Source of the DNA: Nitrospirota bacterium
GTDB taxonomy: Bacteria; Nitrospirota; 9FT-COMBO-42-15; HDB-SIOI813
Direction: 5' to 3'
Assembly: GCA_016234155.1 (NCBI GenBank)
Contig: JACRGZ010000064.1
Coordinates: forward strand, 1 to 13,012
DNA: 13,012 nucleotides
Positions 6,617 to 13,012 of this stretch are shown here, piece after piece (position 1 is the stretch's first letter; the number at the start of each line of letters is the position of its first letter). The notes under the pieces are model-generated. The model did no database searches. It was not told where the DNA came from and saw only the letters and a list, made by a program, of their open reading frames with translations. Made by a program: the position numbers and the translations under genes.

Positions 6617-8662
6617 ATGTTAAAAGGGATATTTAAAAACGTAAGTGTCCGGCTACTGTTAAATGGTGCATTGATTACCCTGTCTCTTCTATGCGTCCTT
6701 TTGACATCGCTTCTGGGCTGGGGTGCCTATCAAAGACGTGTAGTAGCGGTAAGGTTATCTTCCATGAACGACATGGCGGATAAGATTATCGTTGCAGCAG
6801 CCCAGGAGGCACTTGAGCGGGGTGTAACAGCGACAGCCCTCGGCATTAATGAATCTGCCAGTGACGATGTTTTAACCAGGATTAAGGATTTTCGTATTAA
6901 AGGAGATGGGGCACTTAATGAGGCATTGACTATTGCCCGGAAGATTGCATCTGAAGAACCTGCTTCAAGATTCGCCACCATCCATGACCAGACGAACCAG
7001 GCATATAAGTCCCTGGTTGAGTTTCGTAAGCGTGTGGACAGGAGTCTTCAAGGGGTAGAGCGTGAGATCGAACCTTACGAGTGGTTTAAGGCCATGACCG
7101 GGCTCATAGAGAATGCGGCAAGGCTTCGTCAGGCCGCCTTTGCCTCCGCTGAGCCATTGCAGCAGATCACCCAGGACAACCTGATACTGAAGCAGGCGGT
7201 GTGGTTGATCTCGGAAAATATGGGCCGGGAGCGTGGTACCATCGGTCCTATCATTGCCACTCAGAAACCTGTCCCACCTGCCGTGATGGAAAACCTCAAA
7301 ACCTTTCATGCCGTCGCAGAAGTAGCCACGGCTGACATCCTTTCCCTGAAAGGGGCAAAAGGGGTGGATTCCCGAATAGTCAGCGCTATCGATGATATGG
7401 AAAAGGCCCTTGCCCGCTTTGATGAAATCCGGGGAGATGTCTATCTGGCCGCCGGAACTGGAAACTATACTATCAGCCCGCAGGAATGGATTGCACGTTC
7501 CACCGGGGCTATTGATAAGGTACTTGCCGTCTCGAGTGCTGTAACAGAGGTGAGCGGTGATAAGGCAAGAGAGGTTACAGGACAGAGTCTGCGAAGGATG
7601 ATCCTGGCCCTTATACAGATAGTGGGAACAGTGTTGTTCGTCTTCTTTGTGCTGATACTTGTCTATGAGAAGACCTGCCGTATTGACCACCTGCGTGGAT
7701 CAATGGAGCAATTGGCGAGGGGGGAGGGCGACCTGACCTTCCGCCTTGATGCGGGTTCCGGGGATGAAATCGGTATGGCAGCAGGGGCATTCAATACCTT
7801 TATGGACCAGCTCCAGGGCATTATCCACCAGGTCAGGAAGGCGACCGATCAGGTAGCCTCTGCCGCAGTCGAACTATCCGCCATGTCAGAACAGATGTCT
7901 AAAGGTTCCACCGACCAGACTCAGCAGACCATCCAGGCTGCCACTGCCATAGAGGAGATGAGCGCCTCGGTAACCGAAGTGGCAAAAAACGCCTCTGACG
8001 TGGCCAGTTTTTCGAAAAATGCCAGGGATATGGCTGACAGGGGTGGGGGGGTCGTCTCCGGGGCTGTTAAGGGGATGGAGAAGATTGCCCAATCCGTCAG
8101 GGAGACGGCTACTGTTATCGAGGCATTAGGTGCAAGATCAAAACAGATTGGGGAGATAGTATCTGTGATCGACAATATTGCCGAGCAGACCAACCTTCTG
8201 GCATTAAATGCCGCTATTGAGGCAGCCAGGGCGAGTGATCAGGGTAAGGGGTTTGCAGTGGTAGCAGATGAGGTGCGTAAATTAGCGGAGCGGACTACAA
8301 AGGCGACCTCAGAGATTGCCGCTATGATTAAGACGATCCAGTTGGATATACAGAAGGCCGTGACCACCATGAATGAAGGGACCGGTGAGGTCGAGAGCGG
8401 TAGGGTACTGACCAATGAGGCCGGCCAGGCCCTGAGCCAGATTGTGGATGGTTCACAGAAGGTCATGGATATGGTCATGCAGATTGCCGTGGCCTCGGAA
8501 GAGCAGAGCTCCGTATCCTCTGAGATTTCCGGCAATGTGGAGAAGATATCTCAGCTCTGCAAGGAGAACAATTCAGCGGCATCCCAGACCGCCAATGCAT
8601 CAGGAGACCTCTCCATGCTTGCCACTGAATTGCAGCAGATGGTGAGCCGCTTCAAGGTGTAA
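6617..8662 (+). CDS. Methyl-accepting chemotaxis protein
   Basis: The protein has 681 residues. TM1 is at about 12-36, a helical periplasmic sensor region spans about 40-325, TM2 is at about 327-350, a HAMP domain covers about 350-402 (LARGEGDLTFRLD, GDEIG), and the cytoplasmic signalling coiled coil covers about 405-681. The hairpin tip that binds CheA and CheW is canonical (IAEQTNLLALNAAIEAARAS at about 521-540, then GFAVVADEVRKLAERT). The usual G after IEAARA is S here. The sensor region holds two ERG motifs (67-69 and 205-207) in helical settings, reminiscent of NIT (nitrate/nitrite-sensing) domains; this is tentative. No C-terminal CheR-tethering pentapeptide is seen. GGAG lies 10 nt before the ATG. 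The upstream ODP gene suggests that the cytoplasmic part also receives an O2 signal. Confidence 0.93.
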   Translation: MLKGIFKNVSVRLLLNGALITLSLLCVLLTSLLGWGAYQRRVVAVRLSSMNDMADKIIVAAAQEALERGVTATALGINESASDDVLTRIKDFRIKGDGALNEALTIARKIASEEPASRFATIHDQTNQAYKSLVEFRKRVDRSLQGVEREIEPYEWFKAMTGLIENAARLRQAAFASAEPLQQITQDNLILKQAVWLISENMGRERGTIGPIIATQKPVPPAVMENLKTFHAVAEVATADILSLKGAKGVDSRIVSAIDDMEKALARFDEIRGDVYLAAGTGNYTISPQEWIARSTGAIDKVLAVSSAVTEVSGDKAREVTGQSLRRMILALIQIVGTVLFVFFVLILVYEKTCRIDHLRGSMEQLARGEGDLTFRLDAGSGDEIGMAAGAFNTFMDQLQGIIHQVRKATDQVASAAVELSAMSEQMSKGSTDQTQQTIQAATAIEEMSASVTEVAKNASDVASFSKNARDMADRGGGVVSGAVKGMEKIAQSVRETATVIEALGARSKQIGEIVSVIDNIAEQTNLLALNAAIEAARASDQGKGFAVVADEVRKLAERTTKATSEIAAMIKTIQLDIQKAVTTMNEGTGEVESGRVLTNEAGQALSQIVDGSQKVMDMVMQIAVASEEQSSVSSEISGNVEKISQLCKENNSAASQTANASGDLSMLATELQQMVSRFKV

Positions 8663-8888
8663 GGGGTTCAATAGGAAAATCGAAAAACTGAGCTTAACAA
8701 TACTCTCCGAAATCTAAGGCGTCAATTGATACAGCAATTCTCGCTGAAACCTATCTCCCTTGCGAATGCGGGACAAGGCAGTGCTTGCATTCTTCGCTTC
8801 GCTCAGCGCAAGCTATGGGAGCGAAGCGAAAAATGTTCCGCCTATCGCGATAGGAGGGGTTTTCTAACCCAGCTTGATGCGCATTTGC
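8663..8888. repeat. Gene-free stretch with a fold-back (REP/MITE-like) element
   Basis: No convincing gene lies here. The main feature is a long inverted repeat: 8788-8804 (CATTCTTCGCTTCGCTC) pairs with 8819-8835 at 16 of 17 positions around a 14-nt loop, with 12 contiguous perfect pairs (8793-8804 with 8819-8830). A second overlapping pairing GCTTGC/GCAAGC is possible within it. Next come a perfect 14-bp palindrome CCTATCGCGATAGG (8841-8854) and a small hairpin GGGTT-TTCT-AACCC (8857-8870). A 67-codon frame crossing the repeats at 8726-8929 looks spurious. The element separates the MCP gene from the damaged lexA and may also act in 3'-end formation. Confidence 0.6.
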
Positions 8889-9296
8889 CTAATATTTCAG
8901 GGGGGAAGTTCGGGGCATGCTACGATTAACCGGCATCTTTGTATTTGAGATTCCTTCATGACTTTCGTTATTTGGTTCATGTCCCTTCCCTGTTAATGAA
9001 ATAGGCGGATAGGCCGGATTTGCAGCCTCAAGAAATAGCCCTTTTCCGCTTATCCTTAAAAATTTGACTGTTGTTTCATCTCCGAGAACGGCAACGACAA
9101 TATCACCATGATTGGCAGTCTCCTGCTGCTGCACAATAACATAGTCACCTTCGTTAATACCTGCACCGATCATGCTGTCTCCCCGCACCCTTAGGGCAAA
9201 GTAGTTGGCTTTTCCTAGACACTCTGGTTTAATTGGCAGGGTGACTTCCATATTTTCTACAGATAATATGGGTATTCCGGCAGCTACACGCCCCAC
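8889..9296 (-). pseudogene. LexA remnant: S24 self-cleavage core without HTH or normal C-terminus
   Basis: The open frame begins at a GTG and gives 135 residues. It matches the LexA C-terminal half: the Ala-Gly cleavage site in GRVAAG (A6-G7), catalytic Ser in RVRGDSM (S41) and catalytic Lys in ETTVKFL (K78). Spacings of 35 residues (A6 to S41) and 37 residues (S41 to K78) equal those of E. coli LexA (A84, S119, K156). The frame stays LexA-like upstream (VEGIPIV) but hits a stop at 9342-9344, and no winged-helix DNA-binding domain is found in the upstream sequence. After NPAYPPI (near 9000) the expected final strands are replaced by unrelated sequence. The gene therefore looks broken at both ends. 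A free-standing UmuD-like protein is an alternative, but the missing C-terminal strands argue against a functional product. Confidence 0.65.
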
Positions 9297-9430
9297 AATT
9301 GGTATGCCTTCAACCTGCCGAGACCGGTTCTGAAGCAGCCCTTACGTTATATGTAGTATGTCAACAGGAAATATCCTATAATGGCCTGATTATTGCAATA
9401 TCATGTTATCGAGGGAACTTATTGCAAAGA

Positions 9431-9820
9431 ATGATAAGAAACCGTAACCTTCAAATTATATATCGAATACTTCTTATTGCCATGATCCTGACAGGAGGAT
9501 GTGGCTTGGGAGAGGATCTATCTTCTCAAAGTGTCTCAGATGCCCCGGATCACCTGGTAGCCACTACCATATCTATGAAGGAGATTAAACTCACATGGAG
9601 AGATAATTCCTCAGGGGAGGATGGTTTTATTATTGAGAGGAAAAAAGGGCCTACCAGTACCTTTGGAATGCTTGCAACAGTTGAGGCAAATGCCGAATCC
9701 TTTATTGATAATAGTTCAACCCTGAGCCTTAATACATCTTATTACTACCGGGTTGCATACATCAGGGGTGGAGAGTTTTCTCCATATTCAAATACAGCCA
9801 GTGCAACAACCTTGAAGTAG
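9431..9820 (+). CDS. Probable lipoprotein with one fibronectin type III domain
   Basis: The 129-residue product has a basic N-terminus (MIRNRN), a hydrophobic stretch (about 9-20) and C24 in LTGGC, which resembles a lipobox though the -3 position is not ideal. A single FN3 domain fills about 38-128: APDHLVA, IKLTWRDNSSGEDGFIIERK, LATVEANAESFID, NTSYYYRVAY, SPYSNTASATT. Such domains usually mediate binding at the cell surface or in the periplasm; no partner is evident. The frame is open further upstream to 9299, but the first part then overlaps the lexA remnant and has no signal-peptide-like start, so the ATG at 9431 is preferred. Its ribosome site is weak (GAGGGA is 14 nt away), so the exact start is uncertain. 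Confidence 0.7.
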   Translation: MIRNRNLQIIYRILLIAMILTGGCGLGEDLSSQSVSDAPDHLVATTISMKEIKLTWRDNSSGEDGFIIERKKGPTSTFGMLATVEANAESFIDNSSTLSLNTSYYYRVAYIRGGEFSPYSNTASATTLK

Positions 9821-9877
9821 TCTCGACATAATTTCAAAAAGTTCATTTTAAAAAGATAACTGTGACAGGTATTTACC

Positions 9878-12445
9878 ATGCAAAAACCCCTCGTGTTATT
9901 TGTTGCCTTCTATATATGCGGTGTTGTTGCTGCTGAGTTATTCAGATATTTTCCTGTAACTGTTATTCTGTCTGTTATTCTCCTTTTTGTTCTTGCAGCC
10001 TATATTATTTCTGTTATACACCACGGAGAAACAATAATCCCGGTTAAAAAACACGGTCTATCCGGTGCCACAATCTTTAAGTCCAGAATGTTTGCAGACT
10101 GGATACTATTAGTAACAGCAGTGCATTCAGGTTTCCTTTATATGCTGTACGTCAGCCGTGTCCCTGACACTGACATTTCTAAATATGCCACTGGTGAGAA
10201 GTTGACAATCATCGGCATGGTCGATGAACCTGTAAAGTTCTACTCAAAAAAGGCTGTGGCTACTGTGAATGCCATGAAGATATTGAGAGGGGATAAGTGG
10301 CTGGACGTGACCGGCAGGGTCAGGTTGAGTGTTTATGACCATGACGTGGAATTGAGTTACGGAGACATATTGAGATTTACAGGGAGGCTCAAGGAGATAC
10401 GGGGGTTTAAAAATCCAGGATTATTTGACTATGCAGAGTATATTAGCCGTGATGGTATAAGGGCAAGCATTGGTACAGGAAAGAGAGAAAATATTTCAAA
10501 GATAAGCGCAGGTGGAAATCCTGTATTAAGAAGGTTATACAGTTGGCGGGAGAAGATAAGGTTTTCCATTATGAGGGGGCTTTCTGACAATGCATCTGCA
10601 ATCCTCCAGGCGATGGTCATTGGTGCTGCTGGTGAGCTTACACCCGGGATAAGAGATAAATTTACAGCAGCAGGGGTCACTCATATCCTTTCTATATCAG
10701 GTTCACACCTCGGATTTGTCACATTTCTTATATTTATGATCGTAAGATACTCATTGCTTTATCTCCCCTATAAAATACTCCTTAGATTATCCTTGTACAT
10801 AACACCCTCAAAGATTGCAGCCATATGTACCATCCCCCCTGTAATATTTTATACCATGATATCAGGCGGGGAGGTTGCAACTGTACGCTCACTCATAATG
10901 GCCCTTGTTTACATGACAGCAATCCTGGCAGAGAGGGAAGATGATGCAATAAACACACTGGCCGTTGCAGCCCTTATAGTACTGCTCCTGGACCCGCAGG
11001 CATTATTTGATATATCCTTTCAACTATCATACATGGCGGTATTCTCAATGATTATTGTTGTGAGAAGGTTCTATAATATTGAGGACAACCCGGTTGGATG
11101 GAAAGATAAATACCTCAGGCAATTTAAACTGCTCATGCTCTTAAACATTAGTGCAACTATTTCCACAGCACCCGTGATTGCACACTATTATAACCAGGTA
11201 AACTGGGTGGGAATTATGTCTAATATGGTTATTACTCCGTATGTAGGTTTTACAGTCTTACCGGTTGGCCTGCTCACAGGTGTGCTTTCACTCGTTTTAG
11301 ATACAAATACAATACCATTGGCATGGTTAAATGAACTTCTTGTTGGTTTCCTATATAAGATGGTTGAGCTCTTTGCAGGGTTACCTATGTCAACAATTCA
11401 TATACCTTCTCCGGGGACCCTAATAATAATCCTGATCTACATTTTCCTATTCTCGATTTTCTTTTTCAGTTTCAGGCTTTCAAAGGTTATGCTTATCATA
11501 TCTGCATCATTCCTTGTTTTTATTTCAGGTTGTAATGTTATGCCTGGAGATCAAACTGGATTTTTGTGTGTAACATTCCTTGATGTTGGTCAGGGTGATT
11601 CAGCCCTGATTGAATTTCCCGATGGGAATACAATGCTTATTGACGGAGGCGGGGCATTCAGCGAGACATTTGATACAGGCAGATCCGTAGTTGCGCCCTA
11701 TCTATGGAACAAGGGGATAAGGAAGATTGATTACATTGTTGCATCTCATCCGCAGGTAGATCACATCAAAGGGCTTACATATATTGCAGATAAATTTCAA
11801 ATAAGGGAAGTATGGACCAATGGAAGAAAGGTGAGCGCCTCTCATGACTTTGATAGTATGGTAGCCGGTAAAGATATCAGAAGGGTGAATATTCACAGCG
11901 GGACAGGGGATAGGATAATAGGGGATTGCAAGGTCAGTTTTCTCAATCCCCCTTATAACAGCAGGACAAATGAATTGGATGATAATGACCTTTCAATTGT
12001 CATGAGGATTACCTGTAATGATATATCCTTTTTATTTACAGGTGATATAGAGATGAAGGCAATCAGAGGGATTGTTGAAGGTGGAGGCCTTATGAAAAGC
12101 ACAGTCATCAAGGTGCCTCATCATGGAGCGAGGGGTTCCGTGGAAGAGGATTTTATATCAAGAGTAGGACCGTCTATTGCAGTAATTTCAGTCGGCTATC
12201 AGAACTCATACCATCACCCTTCACAGGAGGCAATCTCCTTATATAAAAGGACAGGGGCGGCTATTTACAGGACTGATGTTGATGGTGCAGTGATCATTGA
12301 ATTGAGAGACGAAAGATTAAAGGTAAGGAGATATGAGGATTTGGTATTGAAGGAGGTTGACTTCAAAGAACCTGGATCAATATTTCATTCAGAGCTGATT
12401 AATCTTAAAAAAATTTTAGAGGGTTATGGCTATGGGAAATTATAA
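9878..12445 (+). CDS. comEC: ComEC/Rec2-family DNA internalisation channel protein
   Basis: This 855-residue inner-membrane protein moves single-stranded DNA into the cytoplasm during natural transformation. Order of parts: N-terminal membrane helices (about 5-46 and 73-92), an OB-fold/DUF4131-like soluble region (about 105-205), the Competence membrane domain (about 240-535) with the hallmark GVTHILSISGSHLG (266-279), and a C-terminal metallo-beta-lactamase domain (about 563-810). That last domain has FLDVGQGDSALIEF, ASHPQVDHIKGL (H624, D628, H629), FLFTGDIE (D723) and VPHHGARGS (H748, H749). The second metal His of HxHxDH is Gln here, a variation seen in ComEC-type domains. Length and domain set indicate an intact gene. 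The Shine-Dalgarno site is weak (CAGGT). The pilB-like ATPase gene overlaps its 3' end, linking DNA uptake with pilus function. Confidence 0.93.
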   Translation: MQKPLVLFVAFYICGVVAAELFRYFPVTVILSVILLFVLAAYIISVIHHGETIIPVKKHGLSGATIFKSRMFADWILLVTAVHSGFLYMLYVSRVPDTDISKYATGEKLTIIGMVDEPVKFYSKKAVATVNAMKILRGDKWLDVTGRVRLSVYDHDVELSYGDILRFTGRLKEIRGFKNPGLFDYAEYISRDGIRASIGTGKRENISKISAGGNPVLRRLYSWREKIRFSIMRGLSDNASAILQAMVIGAAGELTPGIRDKFTAAGVTHILSISGSHLGFVTFLIFMIVRYSLLYLPYKILLRLSLYITPSKIAAICTIPPVIFYTMISGGEVATVRSLIMALVYMTAILAEREDDAINTLAVAALIVLLLDPQALFDISFQLSYMAVFSMIIVVRRFYNIEDNPVGWKDKYLRQFKLLMLLNISATISTAPVIAHYYNQVNWVGIMSNMVITPYVGFTVLPVGLLTGVLSLVLDTNTIPLAWLNELLVGFLYKMVELFAGLPMSTIHIPSPGTLIIILIYIFLFSIFFFSFRLSKVMLIISASFLVFISGCNVMPGDQTGFLCVTFLDVGQGDSALIEFPDGNTMLIDGGGAFSETFDTGRSVVAPYLWNKGIRKIDYIVASHPQVDHIKGLTYIADKFQIREVWTNGRKVSASHDFDSMVAGKDIRRVNIHSGTGDRIIGDCKVSFLNPPYNSRTNELDDNDLSIVMRITCNDISFLFTGDIEMKAIRGIVEGGGLMKSTVIKVPHHGARGSVEEDFISRVGPSIAVISVGYQNSYHHPSQEAISLYKRTGAAIYRTDVDGAVIIELRDERLKVRRYEDLVLKEVDFKEPGSIFHSELINLKKILEGYGYGKL

Positions 12446-13012
12446 AAGGCTTGGGGAGATGTTGGTTGATGAAGGGGTCATAAATGAGGATGTGGTAAAA
12501 AGCGTGATTGAAGAACAGAGACATACACATATCAGATTCGGGGAGATACTTGTTGGCAGAAGATTGATGTCCGGGGATGATATTGCGAGGGCATTATCTA
12601 TGCAGTACAGGCTTGAGTATGCAGATGTAAACAGACTATCAATAATGTCTGGTGTATTTTCATTCATACCGGAAAGCATGGCAAAGAGACATATGATAAT
12701 ACCGGTCCGTGTTGAGAATAAGACCCTTATAATTGTTGTATCAGACCCCCTGAATGTTGAAGGGATAAAAGAGGTGGAATTCTACAGCGGGATGAAGGTG
12801 CACCCAATGGTAGGGGCCAGGGACGCCATTATAGAGGCAATAAAATACAATTACAGGTTTGATAACTTTATTGAGAATATCGCAAGTGTGTCCTCCTCTG
12901 AAGTATATACCACTGATGCTGATAAAGAGGAGATAGCTGCACCTATTATAAATCTCGTCAATATGCTCCTTTCTGAGGCAGTGGAGAACAGGGCAAGTGA
13001 TATACACATAGA
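12432..13012 (+). CDS. PilB/GspE-family ATPase, N-terminal part (runs off right edge)
   Basis: This is the N-terminal 193 or so residues of a type IV pilus assembly (PilB) or type II secretion (GspE) ATPase; the Walker motifs lie beyond the window. Two tandem MshEN-type motifs are seen: the first begins RLGEMLVDEGVI and ends EEQ, the second begins RFGEILVGRRLM and ends SMQ. They are followed by FIPESMAKRHMIIPV, VVSDPLN and the start of the catalytic region, PIINLVNMLLSEAVENRASDIHI, a conserved stretch in this family. ATGs at 12426 and 12432 share one frame; 12432 is preferred because GAGGG (12419-12423) is 8 nt away. The start lies inside the last codons of comEC, so the two are probably translationally coupled. 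PilB is favoured over GspE by the comEC neighbour. Confidence 0.88.
   Translation, partial: MGNYKRLGEMLVDEGVINEDVVKSVIEEQRHTHIRFGEILVGRRLMSGDDIARALSMQYRLEYADVNRLSIMSGVFSFIPESMAKRHMIIPVRVENKTLIIVVSDPLNVEGIKEVEFYSGMKVHPMVGARDAIIEAIKYNYRFDNFIENIASVSSSEVYTTDADKEEIAAPIINLVNMLLSEAVENRASDIHI

Noticed and set aside
6965..7690. 241-codon open frame on the minus strand
   Set aside because: It lies antisense inside the MCP gene, has no ribosome site or recognisable domain, and the sense strand encodes a complete receptor.
8726..8929. 67-codon plus-strand open frame
   Set aside because: It runs through the fold-back repeat and palindrome; the Arg/Glu-rich peptide is what the repeat would encode by chance.
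8889..9296. UmuD-like polymerase-processing protein
   Set aside because: The core (GRVAAG, RVRGDSM, NGD/HGDIVVAVLGDE pattern) is LexA-like, no umuC follows, and the C-terminal strands needed for the fold are missing.
9390..9427. Two direct copies of TTATTGCAA, 29 nt apart
   Set aside because: Short and AT-rich, with only two copies; not enough to call an operator or a target-site duplication.
1..13012. CRISPR array, tRNA, rRNA or complete insertion sequence
   Set aside because: No regularly spaced direct repeats, no cloverleaf or rRNA-like sequence, and no transposase gene were seen on either strand.

Overview
The window comes from a Gram-negative-type bacterium. It encodes an exported c-type cytochrome, a methyl-accepting chemotaxis protein (MCP), a YqgE/AlgH protein, ComEC, and the start of a type IV pilus or type II secretion ATPase. 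Base composition is moderate and somewhat AT-rich. The mix of genes would fit Nitrospirota-like or deltaproteobacterial-type environmental lineages, but nothing in the sequence fixes the taxonomy, so this is a weak inference.

Layout, left to right. (1) 1-534, minus strand: the N-terminal 178 residues of an ArgD-type acetylornithine aminotransferase, running off the left edge. (2) 624-3467, plus strand: a well-formed sigma70-type promoter, then an exported cytochrome c'/c-556-like protein and, 15 nt on, a hemerythrin-like HHE protein. These are followed by a YqgE/AlgH-family protein with an unusual hydrophobic N-terminus and by HemW. (3) 3547-5230, minus strand: a two-component pair with overlapping genes, made of a cytoplasmic REC-HisKA_3-HATPase kinase and a NarL/LuxR-type response regulator. 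(4) 5420-8662, plus strand, divergent from the kinase: a diiron metallo-beta-lactamase-fold protein of the ODP type (flavodiiron-like, no flavodoxin domain) with an unrecognised C-terminal extension, then a transmembrane MCP. The 189-bp region between the divergent units is rich in inverted repeats. (5) 8663-9430: a degenerate stretch with a strong fold-back repeat and a LexA remnant that keeps its self-cleavage core but has lost its DNA-binding domain and its C-terminal end. (6) 9431-9820, plus strand: a small probable lipoprotein with one fibronectin type III domain. (7) 9878-13012, plus strand: full-length ComEC, then an overlapping PilB/GspE-family ATPase N-terminus with two MshEN (c-di-GMP-binding-type) motifs, truncated by the right edge.

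Working model. ODP and MCP form an oxygen-sensing (or NO-sensing) chemotaxis pair. The divergently transcribed sensorless two-component system may belong to the same circuit. The nearby cytochrome c'-like and hemerythrin-like proteins also belong to families that bind O2 or NO. This linkage is inferred from gene order. The ComEC/PilB pair points to DNA uptake coupled to type IV pili.
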